Assembly (NCBI GenBank): GCA_049511415.1
Contig: JBEKYC010000005.1
Coordinates: 110,312-174,311, forward strand
From: Bog-159 sp049511415
Lineage (GTDB): Bacteria > Acidobacteriota > Terriglobia > Bryobacterales > Bryobacteraceae
Direction: 5' to 3'
Length of the DNA stretch: 64,000 bases
Shown: in pieces, positions 34,496 to 42,492 of the stretch
Numbering within the stretch: the first letter of the stretch is position 1
Layout of the letters: every line of letters begins with the position of its first letter
Notes under the pieces: model-generated
Told to the model about the DNA's origin: nothing
The model's input: only the letters and a program-made list of their open reading frames with translations
The model's database searches: none
Translations under genes and position numbers: made by a program

Positions 34496-36145
34496 CTAGG
34501 CGCCGACGGGATGCTTCGTCCGCCCCAGGTCGCCCAACAAACCCGCCGACAAGCTCTTAATCTCCGGCGGCGCCGACGTGGCCAACCAGGCCAGCGTACT
34601 GATGGTCGCCCACGGCGTGCCAATGTTGATGAAGTGATGCGCGGGGTCGCCCAGATGATTGGCAGGCGGTGCGAAATCGGCTTTCCGGATCAGATCGAAA
34701 ATATACGCCGACGCTGCCTTGGGATCTGTGACGCCGGCTTCCACCTCGCACATCTTGGCTTCGGCCGCGTTATAAAGCCTGCCGAATCCCGCATGCTGGC
34801 TATAGAACAAGCCCATCGGCTCTTCGGCGTCGGGCAATATGGAATCGTCGTGGGTCTTCTTGTAGCGGCGGTAAATGCTGGCCAGTTTCAAGTCGCCCAG
34901 TCCGACACCCAGCGCCCAGACGCGAAACCAGGCATTCCATAGGTCGAAATCGCGCCAGGAAGTATATGCCGCGCTGGCCGTGCGATCGTTGTTCGTGCGG
35001 TTGACCTCGTGCACGCGACTCACGTACTCGAAACGGTCAGCCGTGAAATCGTCCTGCTTTAAAGCCTGGATCAACCGCGCGGCCAGAGCGTTGGTCACTT
35101 CCATCGACGACGCCAACCCGCGTGAGAAGATGGCATCCAGGAACCCGCTGCCGGTGCCGCCCGCCATGATGGCCCACCGGGCCCCCACGCTCTGTTTCAG
35201 CGAGATTTGCAGGCGGTCCGATGAGACCCAATCGCGCACCGGTTTAGCATCTTTAAACTGCTCGTAGATGCTGGGGAAACGGGAGAGGAATTGGCTCCAC
35301 TCCTGAGCCGGTGTGATGTCCGTAGGCTTGGGGAACTTCCGTATATCGAAGCTCAGCCCTACACTCACCAGCTTGTTGGTCGAGCCGGGCCGGTTATCGA
35401 ACGGAATCACCCACACCCAGCCGCCATTGAACATGTGATGGCACGTGCCCTCGTACCAGCGGCGCGGCGCTCTGGGTACGCCGTAAGGAAGATTCAGATC
35501 GTCGTATGGCTTCACGTCGATCATGTGGTTGAAGAGGCAGCGCGTGTTGGTCTTACAGCGGATGGGTTCGTCGCGGAGTCCCCACAGGCGTGTGAGCACG
35601 TGCCCACCGCCCGACGCGTCGGCGATGAAGCGCGCGCGGATGGTATCGCCTTTGTCGGTTTCAATTGTGACACCCTGGCTGTCGGCATCCACATTCTTGG
35701 CGCGCGTGAAGTACTTAACCGTAGCGCCGTGGTGGATTGCCAGATGCGTGAGATAGGCGTCCGTATCCTGCCGGAATAAGTGAGCTTCGTAGCCTTCTCG
35801 GTACGGTGGAATCACCAATTGGGTGGACTCCTCCGGCCGCTGGTGCTGTCCCTCGTGATGCAGCAGAAAACCGAAGTTTTTCTTGATCCCGAAGCCTGAT
35901 GAGACGTGCTTGTGAATGTCCTTTCCCGAATTGAATTCGGTCTTGAACTCCGGCACGCCAAACCGTTCCGCCATGATCTTGATCATGCGGAAGGTATGGC
36001 GCACGGTGGATTCGCCCAGGGCGTAACGGGGATGCGTGCCGGCATCGATGATGACTACCTTGGCCCCGTTACAGGCCAATATCGTTCCCAGCATGCTCCC
36101 TTCGAATCCCGCGCCCAGTATCGCAACGTCGTATTGTTCTTTCAT
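34496..36145 (-). CDS. Flavin-dependent halogenase
   Basis: The 549-residue protein has the Rossmann FAD site GAGFEG (residues 11-16) and the halogenase fingerprint WVWVIP (W243-P248, consensus WxWxIP). GEST (44-47) aligns with the GEATVP region of this family, and IKKN (87-90) holds Lys candidates for the catalytic lysine that forms the haloamine. Length and motifs fit tryptophan/pyrrole/phenol halogenases that use FADH2, O2 and chloride or bromide, and a partner flavin reductase encoded elsewhere. The start overlaps the cNMP-binding gene stop (ATGA). No NRPS/PKS gene lies nearby, so the substrate is open. Confidence 0.85.
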   Translation of the reverse strand: MKEQYDVAILGAGFEGSMLGTILACNGAKVVIIDAGTHPRYALGESTVRHTFRMIKIMAERFGVPEFKTEFNSGKDIHKHVSSGFGIKKNFGFLLHHEGQHQRPEESTQLVIPPYREGYEAHLFRQDTDAYLTHLAIHHGATVKYFTRAKNVDADSQGVTIETDKGDTIRARFIADASGGGHVLTRLWGLRDEPIRCKTNTRCLFNHMIDVKPYDDLNLPYGVPRAPRRWYEGTCHHMFNGGWVWVIPFDNRPGSTNKLVSVGLSFDIRKFPKPTDITPAQEWSQFLSRFPSIYEQFKDAKPVRDWVSSDRLQISLKQSVGARWAIMAGGTGSGFLDAIFSRGLASSMEVTNALAARLIQALKQDDFTADRFEYVSRVHEVNRTNNDRTASAAYTSWRDFDLWNAWFRVWALGVGLGDLKLASIYRRYKKTHDDSILPDAEEPMGLFYSQHAGFGRLYNAAEAKMCEVEAGVTDPKAASAYIFDLIRKADFAPPANHLGDPAHHFINIGTPWATISTLAWLATSAPPEIKSLSAGLLGDLGRTKHPVGA

Positions 36146-36657
36146 TGCAGTGAGTGCTCCTCTTTCGGAAGTTGAATCTTAGTGAGTCTTTGCGGCGTGC
36201 GCACGCCGCACATTTCGGCAAACATGGCCTCCGTTGCCCGAATGCGTCCGGCCGCCACTTGCAAGGTGCGCAGCAGGATCTCGACGCCCAGGTCGCCTTC
36301 CTTCCGGCAGGCTTCCGCCAGATCCGCGCCAGCGAAGCGCAGCGCCGCCGTCCGCTCACGCGCCCGGACCTGAAACAGGGTGTCCTGATGGCGCAGCAGC
36401 GCCGACCAGCCGAATGCCCCGCCAGGCCCCACTGCCAGTACGGAGACATTGAAGATTGGGGTTCTAAGTTCGATACTCACGCTGCCGGCAGTCACCAGGT
36501 ACAGGTACCGGGACTGCTCATCGCCCGTTAAGATCACCTCATCCTCGACAAATTGGATCTCCGTGACCAGCGATGCGAGCGTCACGATGTGACGGTCAGC
36601 TAAGCCGGTGGTGAACGCGTGATTTCGCAGCGTGTCTTGTAGCGTCAAATGCCCCAC
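36142..36657 (-). CDS. Cyclic-nucleotide-binding-domain protein without HTH
   Basis: The 171-residue protein carries one CRP-type cNMP domain at about residues 18-130 (VEDEVILTGDEQSRYLYLVTAGSVSIEL, FGWSALL at the phosphate-binding cassette, RERTAALRF) and a short helical tail. No DNA-binding helix-turn-helix follows, so it is a stand-alone sensor. The GW replaces the GE of classical cAMP binders, so ligand binding may be altered. The start is GTG 36657 or TTG 36648. It overlaps the halogenase start by 4 nt, which implies tight co-expression. Confidence 0.85.
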   Translation of the reverse strand: MGHLTLQDTLRNHAFTTGLADRHIVTLASLVTEIQFVEDEVILTGDEQSRYLYLVTAGSVSIELRTPIFNVSVLAVGPGGAFGWSALLRHQDTLFQVRARERTAALRFAGADLAEACRKEGDLGVEILLRTLQVAAGRIRATEAMFAEMCGVRTPQRLTKIQLPKEEHSLQ

Positions 36658-36764
36658 CCCTGGGTGAAATGCCGCGCAAAAATCGCAGAATACAGGCGTT
36701 TCACGCGCGGTAGCGGGGTGGGAGCAATTGTGCTACCAGTGTAGAGGGGCGGGGGGTACCATTC

Positions 36765-37292
36765 CTACAGGGCGCTGAGGTACTTCTGATTCAGTTCCCG
36801 CCGATGATGCAGTTCGTGCCCTGCAATAATGTACGCCAGAGCGCGCACGGATACGGGATTTCCACTGGCCCCACCGCGCCGCATCCAGGCTTCCGGGCTC
36901 AACGAGCGAAAAAGGCAAACCGTAGCCCGGCGGACGCAGACGAATTCCTCGATCAGATCCGTCAAACCGCTGGCGGAGAAATTGGCATGGCGCACGTAAT
37001 CGTCCTGCTCGAAGGACGCCAGCGGCGTCTCGTCGGCACGCGCGAATCGCAAGGCGCGATAAGAAAAGACGCGCTCGGCATCAATCACGTGTCCCAGCAT
37101 CTCCTTGATGCTCCATTTGCCGGGCGCATAACGAAAGTCACCCTGCTCCTCGGTGAGCATGGCCAGCAGACCCACCGTCTCGCGCGGCTGGTCTTCCAGG
37201 GCCGCTACGACATCGTCGCCTGGCACCAGTGATACATAGCGGCCATAATAAACCGCGTACTCGGAAGCCTCCGGCGTTGCGATGGTGCTCAT
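36765..37292 (-). CDS. DinB-family protein
   Basis: The 175-residue four-helix bundle has the three-His metal motif of the DinB/YfiT superfamily: GHVIDAERVFSYR in helix 2 and AGHELHHRRELNQ in helix 4. Members are metal-dependent thiol S-transferases or of unknown role. ATG 37292 is 9 nt downstream of the ATPase stop; AGGATC precedes it. The two small genes likely form one transcription unit. Confidence 0.88.
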   Translation of the reverse strand: MSTIATPEASEYAVYYGRYVSLVPGDDVVAALEDQPRETVGLLAMLTEEQGDFRYAPGKWSIKEMLGHVIDAERVFSYRALRFARADETPLASFEQDDYVRHANFSASGLTDLIEEFVCVRRATVCLFRSLSPEAWMRRGGASGNPVSVRALAYIIAGHELHHRRELNQKYLSAL

Positions 37293-37301
37293 AAGATGAT
37301 C

Positions 37302-37901
37302 CTACTGAATCGTGCTGGCCCCTTGCACGCCCAAATCCGTGGCCAGCACGTTCCGGTTGATGTGGTTGTCCAGGTTGATGGTGTAAGTCTCGGGCGCATC
37401 AATCAGCACTGGGGAGTGCGTGGCGCAGATCACCCGGAATTTCTTCTGATCCACCAGTTCCAGCAGCATCTTCAAAATGCGGCGTTGGTTCGAAACGGAG
37501 AGCGCCATCTCCGGCTCGTCCAGCAATAAAGTTGTGCCATCCGGAAGCTTTGGGAAATTCTCGTGAAACATGCTGAGCATCACCTGGCCATGGCTGGCCA
37601 TGCTCAGGAACTCGTGGAGCCGCTTGTCTTCCTTGAAGAAATCCAGGTTGGTGCGCGGATTGTGCGCCTCGGCGTCGAACAGATAGACTTCACCAATCTC
37701 CACTTTGCCCGGATCCAGGCGGTAAATGTAACCATCCGCCTGCTGGCCCTTCAGCGCGTGATAGATGGAATGCAGCAGGGTGGATTTGCCGGACCCGTTT
37801 TCGCCTTGCAGCATCACCAGGGGATGCGAAAGGTCCACGATCATGGGCATGTGGAAATTCAGGTTGACGAAGACGGGATGCGCCAGGATTTTCAGGTACA
37901 T
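37302..37901 (-). CDS. Small stand-alone ABC-type ATPase
   Basis: The 199-residue protein has Walker A (GENGSGKST, residues 34-42), a divergent ABC signature (SHGQ within MASHGQVML), Walker B TLLLDEPEMALS and the H-loop ATHSPVL. The lid and helical arms of SMC-like or OLD proteins are absent, and there are no TM segments. It is close to predicted AAA_21/AAA_23-type ATPases such as YheS-like proteins, of unassigned role. It precedes the DinB gene by 9 nt. Confidence 0.85.
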   Translation of the reverse strand: MYLKILAHPVFVNLNFHMPMIVDLSHPLVMLQGENGSGKSTLLHSIYHALKGQQADGYIYRLDPGKVEIGEVYLFDAEAHNPRTNLDFFKEDKRLHEFLSMASHGQVMLSMFHENFPKLPDGTTLLLDEPEMALSVSNQRRILKMLLELVDQKKFRVICATHSPVLIDAPETYTINLDNHINRNVLATDLGVQGASTIQ

Positions 37902-37958
37902 GTACTCTCAGCATAACAGGGCCGTGCGATACAATGACGCGGGAAGCGAGGTCCCATC

Positions 37959-38552
37959 ATGAGACTGCAATTGCGCGTGGCCGCGGCCGCGCTGCTGGCG
38001 GCGGCCTGTCTAATGGCCGCGGACGAAGGCAGCGGTTGGATTCGCATGTTTGACGGCAAAACGCTGGACGGCTGGAAGGCCGGCGACAACCCGGAAAGCT
38101 GGTCGGTCCGGGACGGCAAAATCGTGGGCGATGGCGAACGCAGCCACCTGTTTTACATGCTGCACGAATGTGGGAATTGCGAGTTCAAAGCGGAAGTGAA
38201 GATCAACCACGGCGGCAATTCGGGCATGTACTTCCGGGCCAAGTTCGGTCCGGAATGGCCGGCCGGTTATGAAGCGCAGGTTAACAACACGCATTCGGAT
38301 TGGCGCCGCACGGGCAGCCTGTACCGGTTCGCCGACATCAAAGAGCAACTGATCCCGGACGATACCTGGTGGACACAGGACGTGATCGCCAGCGGCAACC
38401 ACATCATTATCAAGGTCAACGACAAAGTGGTGGTCGACTACGTGGATGAGAAGAACACCTACATGCAGGGCTTGCTGGCATTGCAGCAGCACAATAAGGG
38501 GGGTGTCGTGGAGTTCCGGAATCTGATGATGCGGCCTTTGCCGGAGAAGTAA
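37959..38552 (+). CDS. DUF1080 (3-keto-disaccharide-hydrolase-like) exported protein
   Basis: The 197-residue product has a signal peptide (MRLQLRVAAAALLAAACLMAA) and a single DUF1080 jelly-roll domain: IRMFDGKTLDGWKAG, WSVRDGKIVGDG, NCEFKAEVKI, NSGMYFRAKFG and a GVVEFRNLMM end. Members of this family hydrolyse 3-keto-glycosides or bind sugar in Bacteroidetes and Planctomycetes. It leads a row of genes in the same direction: two PQQ-propeller proteins, a VOC protein and a hydrolase. Confidence 0.9.
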   Translation: MRLQLRVAAAALLAAACLMAADEGSGWIRMFDGKTLDGWKAGDNPESWSVRDGKIVGDGERSHLFYMLHECGNCEFKAEVKINHGGNSGMYFRAKFGPEWPAGYEAQVNNTHSDWRRTGSLYRFADIKEQLIPDDTWWTQDVIASGNHIIIKVNDKVVVDYVDEKNTYMQGLLALQQHNKGGVVEFRNLMMRPLPEK

Positions 38553-38603
38553 AAGAGACCGGTTTTCGGAAACAATCGGCCCTCACCGGCGTCCAATCAG
38601 ATC

Positions 38604-39893
38604 ATGCGCAACGCGTGCATTGCCTTAGCTGTGTCCTTTGGGGCGCTGGCGCTCATGGCCCAGACCGCCCACAAAAAAGCCGCCAAAACCGCTCCCGCCG
38701 CGAAGACCGCGCCGGCCAGCGAAGATTGGCTGCTATGGGGCGGCAAGAACCGCGATTTCATCGTGCACGCTTCCGGACTGGCGGACTCCTGGCCCGCGGC
38801 CGGCCCGCGCAAGGTCTGGAGCCGCCCACTGGGCGATGGTTACTCCGCCATCGCGGAGGAGGCCGGCATACTGTACACGGCCTTTCGCCGCAATGCCGAC
38901 GACGTGATCACGGCGCTCGACGCGGCTACCGGCAAGACACTGTGGGAATACGCCTACAAGAGTCCGTTCACCAACGCTTATTCCGAGGCGGTCGGACCGG
39001 GACCCTACGCCATGCCGCAAGTGGTCGGCGACCGTCTCATCACGGCCAGCGGCACCGGCAAGATCAACTCGCTCGACAAGAAGACCGGCAAGCCGAAATG
39101 GTCGCACGATCTGTACAACGAGTTCCACGCCAGCGCCCTGCAATACGGCTATTCCTCTCACGCGCTGCCGTACAAAGATATGCTACTGTTCCAGGCCGGC
39201 GGCCAAGGCGATGGCGTAATCGCCTTCCGCCAGGGCGACGGCGCGGTCGTCTGGAAAGCACTGCAGTTCACCAATTCGCACTCCTCGCCGCTGTTGATCA
39301 ACGTGGATGGCCAAGCCCAGGTAGCGGTAGTGGCGGCCAAGACCGTTTTCGGTTTCAATCCCGACAACGGCGCGCTGCTATGGACGCATGAGAACGACGT
39401 CCCGTACGGGCTGGCGATCAGTACGCCGGTGTGGGCGCCCGGTAACATCTTGTTCGTGGCTGCCGCATATGGCGCCGGCGCGCGTGCGCTGCATCTTACG
39501 CAATCTGGTGGAAAGACCAAGGTGGATGAGCTTTGGCACGATACGCACCTCGAACTGCATATCGGGACGGCCATCCAGCGTGATGGTTATATCTACTTTT
39601 CGCGCGCCTACAACGGTCCCGTCTTCATGACCGCCGTCGAACTCAAAACCGGCAGGGTCGCCTGGCAGGAGCGCGGCTTCGCCAAGGCGCAACTGCTCTG
39701 GGCGGATGGTAAGCTCATCCTGGCCGATCAGGACGGCACGCTGGCGCTCTGCCGCGCCACGCCGCAAAAGTTCGAAGTGCTCTCGAAAGCCTCCGTCTTG
39801 CAGAGCATCGCCTGGACGCCTCCCACTCTGGTGGGCACGCGCCTGTACCTGCGCGACCGCAAGACCATCGCGGCGTACGATCTGGCGCGATAG
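38604..39893 (+). CDS. Exported PQQ-like beta-propeller protein (1)
   Basis: The 429-residue protein has a signal peptide, an Ala/Lys-rich stretch (KKAAKTAPAAKTAPA) and repeated WD/PQQ blade units (ALDAATGKTLWEY, SLDKKTGKPKWSH, GDGAVVWKALQ, NPDNGALLWTH, ELKTGRVAWQ). The seven or eight blades lack the PQQ-ligand residues of true dehydrogenases as far as can be seen. BamB-like scaffolding is possible. ATG 38604 lies 52 nt after the DUF1080 gene stop. The next propeller gene begins 9 nt after its stop. Confidence 0.87.
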   Translation: MRNACIALAVSFGALALMAQTAHKKAAKTAPAAKTAPASEDWLLWGGKNRDFIVHASGLADSWPAAGPRKVWSRPLGDGYSAIAEEAGILYTAFRRNADDVITALDAATGKTLWEYAYKSPFTNAYSEAVGPGPYAMPQVVGDRLITASGTGKINSLDKKTGKPKWSHDLYNEFHASALQYGYSSHALPYKDMLLFQAGGQGDGVIAFRQGDGAVVWKALQFTNSHSSPLLINVDGQAQVAVVAAKTVFGFNPDNGALLWTHENDVPYGLAISTPVWAPGNILFVAAAYGAGARALHLTQSGGKTKVDELWHDTHLELHIGTAIQRDGYIYFSRAYNGPVFMTAVELKTGRVAWQERGFAKAQLLWADGKLILADQDGTLALCRATPQKFEVLSKASVLQSIAWTPPTLVGTRLYLRDRKTIAAYDLAR

Positions 39894-39902
39894 ACTGGCT
39901 GG

Positions 39903-41234
39903 ATGAGGCTTTTCACAATCTGCCTGCTATCTGTCGCGGCGTCAGCGGTCGCGGCGGAGACCAATTGGCCGCAATTTCGCGGCCCTGCCGCCGACGGTCT
40001 GGGCGCCGGCTCACCACCCACCGAGTGGAACGTGGATTCCGGCAAGAACATCCGCTGGAAAACTGAAATTCCCGGCCTGGGACATTCCAGCCCCGTCGTC
40101 TGGGGCGACCGTATCTTCATCACCAGTGCGATTCCCGCCAGCGGCGAGTCGAAGCTCAAGGTCGGCCTTTATGGCGACATCGCGCCCGTTAAAGGCGAAC
40201 CCGAGCAGAGCTTCAATGTGTACTGCCTGGACCGGAAAACCGGCAAGATTCTCTGGCAGCGTGTGGCCGCCAGCGGCCCGCCGAAGATCATGCGTCATCC
40301 GAAATCGACGCACGCCAATCCCACTCCCGCCACCGACGGCAAGCATCTGGTGGTCTTCTTCGGCTCCGAAGGGTTATTCAACTACGATTTGAAGGGCAAG
40401 CTGCTTTGGAAGAAAGATTTCGGAGTTCTGGATTCCGGCTTCTACATGGTCCCCGGTGCGCAATGGGGATTTGCCAGTTCGCCGGTGATTCACGGCGACA
40501 TGATTATCATTCAGGCGGACGTGCAGAAGAACTCGTTCCTGGCGGCGTTCGATGTCAAAACAGGCAAAGAATTATGGCGCACCGCGCGTAATGACGTGCC
40601 CACCTTCGGTTCGCCGGCCGTGGCGCCCTACACCGCTGATGGCGCGAACGGCTGGCAGGTAGTGGTCAACGGCTGGAAACACATTGGCGGCTACGATCTG
40701 AAAACCGGCAAGGAACTGTGGAGCCTCAAAGGCATCGGCGACATTCCCGTCCCCACGCCGGTGTTCGGCGACGGCCTGGTGGTGGTCACCAACGCGCACG
40801 GCAAGGGCCGGCCCATTTACGCCATTCACACGGACGCGGCCGGCGACATTACCGATAGCAAGTCGGCCTTCGCCTGGACCGAGCCGAAGGGCGGCAACTA
40901 CATGCAAACGCCGCTGCTCACGGGCGGCCTAGGTTATTTTTGCTTCGATTCCGGCGTCCTGAGCGTGTACCAGATGTCGACCGGTGAGCGCCAGTATCAG
41001 CAACGGCTGGGCGGCGGCACCTCCGGCTTCACCAGTTCTCCCGTAGCTGCCGGCGGCCATCTATATATCACGAACGAGGAAGGCCATAGTTACGTGCTGG
41101 CGCTGGGGCACGATTATAAGCTCCTCGCCGAGAACGATTTGGGCGAGACTGTGATGGCTACGCCGGCTATCGCGGATGGCGTCCTGTATCTGCGTGGCGG
41201 CAAGCATCTCTTCGCCATAGGAGAGAAACCATGA
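39903..41234 (+). CDS. Exported PQQ-like beta-propeller protein (2)
   Basis: The 443-residue protein has a signal peptide (MRLFTICLLSVAASAVAA) and eight-bladed propeller repeats (CLDRKTGKILWQ, NYDLKGKLLWKK, AFDVKTGKELWR, GYDLKTGKELWS). NWPQFRGPAADGLG at the mature start is typical of acidobacterial and planctomycetal proteins of this class. It shares its architecture but not a high level of identity with the neighbour at 38604-39893. The stop overlaps the VOC gene start as ATGA. Confidence 0.87.
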   Translation: MRLFTICLLSVAASAVAAETNWPQFRGPAADGLGAGSPPTEWNVDSGKNIRWKTEIPGLGHSSPVVWGDRIFITSAIPASGESKLKVGLYGDIAPVKGEPEQSFNVYCLDRKTGKILWQRVAASGPPKIMRHPKSTHANPTPATDGKHLVVFFGSEGLFNYDLKGKLLWKKDFGVLDSGFYMVPGAQWGFASSPVIHGDMIIIQADVQKNSFLAAFDVKTGKELWRTARNDVPTFGSPAVAPYTADGANGWQVVVNGWKHIGGYDLKTGKELWSLKGIGDIPVPTPVFGDGLVVVTNAHGKGRPIYAIHTDAAGDITDSKSAFAWTEPKGGNYMQTPLLTGGLGYFCFDSGVLSVYQMSTGERQYQQRLGGGTSGFTSSPVAAGGHLYITNEEGHSYVLALGHDYKLLAENDLGETVMATPAIADGVLYLRGGKHLFAIGEKP

Positions 41235-41581
41235 CCATCAATGGCGCGCACGTGATTCTATACAGCCGCGACGCAGAGGCTGACCGCGCATTTCTCCGCG
41301 ACGTGCTGCAGTTTCCCTCCGTGGATGCGGGTCATGGATGGCTCATCTTCAAGTTGCCTCCGGCGGAGTTGGCCGTGCATCCCGCCGACGGCGATAACGC
41401 CACCGATCTGTACTTGATGTGCGATGATCTGCAGGCCGTCATTGCGTCTCTGGCCGCCAGGAGCGTGACATGCGGACCGGTCGAGCAAGCCCGCTGGGGA
41501 TCAAAAACCAGCATCCGTCTCCCGGGCGGCGGACGGATCGGCCTGTATCAGCCGGCTCATCCCACGGCTCTCAACCTATGA
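41231..41581 (+). CDS. VOC-family (glyoxalase-like) protein
   Basis: The 116-residue protein is one vicinal-oxygen-chelate domain: INGAHVILYSRDAEADRAFLRDVLQFP, GWLIFKLPPAELAVHP, DLYLMCDDLQAVIASLAARSVTC and RLPGGGRIGLYQP. It would function as a dimer; one metal-ligand position is His in the first strand and Glu in the family's last strand is not obvious. It overlaps both neighbours by 4 nt, a tight translational unit. Confidence 0.85.
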   Translation: MTINGAHVILYSRDAEADRAFLRDVLQFPSVDAGHGWLIFKLPPAELAVHPADGDNATDLYLMCDDLQAVIASLAARSVTCGPVEQARWGSKTSIRLPGGGRIGLYQPAHPTALNL

Positions 41582-42492
41582 ATCGATCCCTGTCTGTGGC
41601 ATTTTGGATTCTGTGCGGGTCCGCTGCACAGGCGCAGTCGTTCGACGAACTCGCCAAGCTATACGACTATGACCGCGCCGTGTCGCTGAACCTGGAACAA
41701 AAGGAAATGGATGCCCGCGGCGGTTATAAGCTCTATTCCATAATCTACTCCCTGCCGAAATCCGGACGCATGCCCGGCTACCTGGTTGTGCCGGATGGCG
41801 GCGGACGCAAGCCCGCCATCATTTGGATGCATTCCGGCGGAGCTATTCAGTTCCTTGGCGACGCTGTCCTGATGGCGAAACTGGGGGCTATCTCAGTGCT
41901 GGTCGGGCAATCGGAAGATACGCCGGCGGGAACGCCCGAGAAATCCAGGGACCAGATGATCATAGATATCATCGGCTTGCGCCGCGCTGCCGACTTGTTG
42001 CAGGCTCGCGACGATGTGGACTTCACCCGCCTGGCGCTGGTCGGCCACAGTTATGGCGCCATGATGGGCGCCGTGGCCGTCAGTATCGATCACCGCTTCC
42101 AAGCCGTGGTCTTTGAAAGTGGCCTGCTGGGCATGAGCATTCACGTGGGTACCAGTCCCGGCGCATGGGCCGCGGGCGTCCGCCGGCAACTGGGCAGTGG
42201 GCTGCAAGATTTTTTGAAACTGATCTCGGTTGTCGACGACAAGAACTACATCGGGCATGCCCCCGCCATTCCCAAGTTGTTTCAATCCGCCTGGTACGAT
42301 CCGGGCGTGCCGCACAAAGACTCCGAGGATTTCTACCAGGAAGCCACCGGGCCCAAGCAGATGAAGTGGTATGACAGCGGCCACGACATCGACAGTGCGG
42401 CGGCCATCGCCGACCGCGCGCGATTCCTGGCGGACACGCTGCACCTGTCTAAGGTCGAGACGGTGCTGCGCGAAGAAATCGGCGTCCGCTAA
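41578..42492 (+). CDS. Exported alpha/beta hydrolase (dienelactone-hydrolase-like)
   Basis: The 304-residue protein has a signal peptide (MNRSLSVAFWILCGSAAQA) and an alpha/beta-hydrolase fold. The nucleophile elbow VGHSYGAMMGA carries the catalytic Ser, IIWMHSGG is the oxyanion-side strand, and the terminal YDSGHDID gives the His. LQSARDDVDFTRL-type segments match prolyl-oligopeptidase or dienelactone hydrolase-like esterases. ATG 41578 overlaps the VOC stop. Substrate unknown. Confidence 0.85.
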   Translation: MNRSLSVAFWILCGSAAQAQSFDELAKLYDYDRAVSLNLEQKEMDARGGYKLYSIIYSLPKSGRMPGYLVVPDGGGRKPAIIWMHSGGAIQFLGDAVLMAKLGAISVLVGQSEDTPAGTPEKSRDQMIIDIIGLRRAADLLQARDDVDFTRLALVGHSYGAMMGAVAVSIDHRFQAVVFESGLLGMSIHVGTSPGAWAAGVRRQLGSGLQDFLKLISVVDDKNYIGHAPAIPKLFQSAWYDPGVPHKDSEDFYQEATGPKQMKWYDSGHDIDSAAAIADRARFLADTLHLSKVETVLREEIGVR

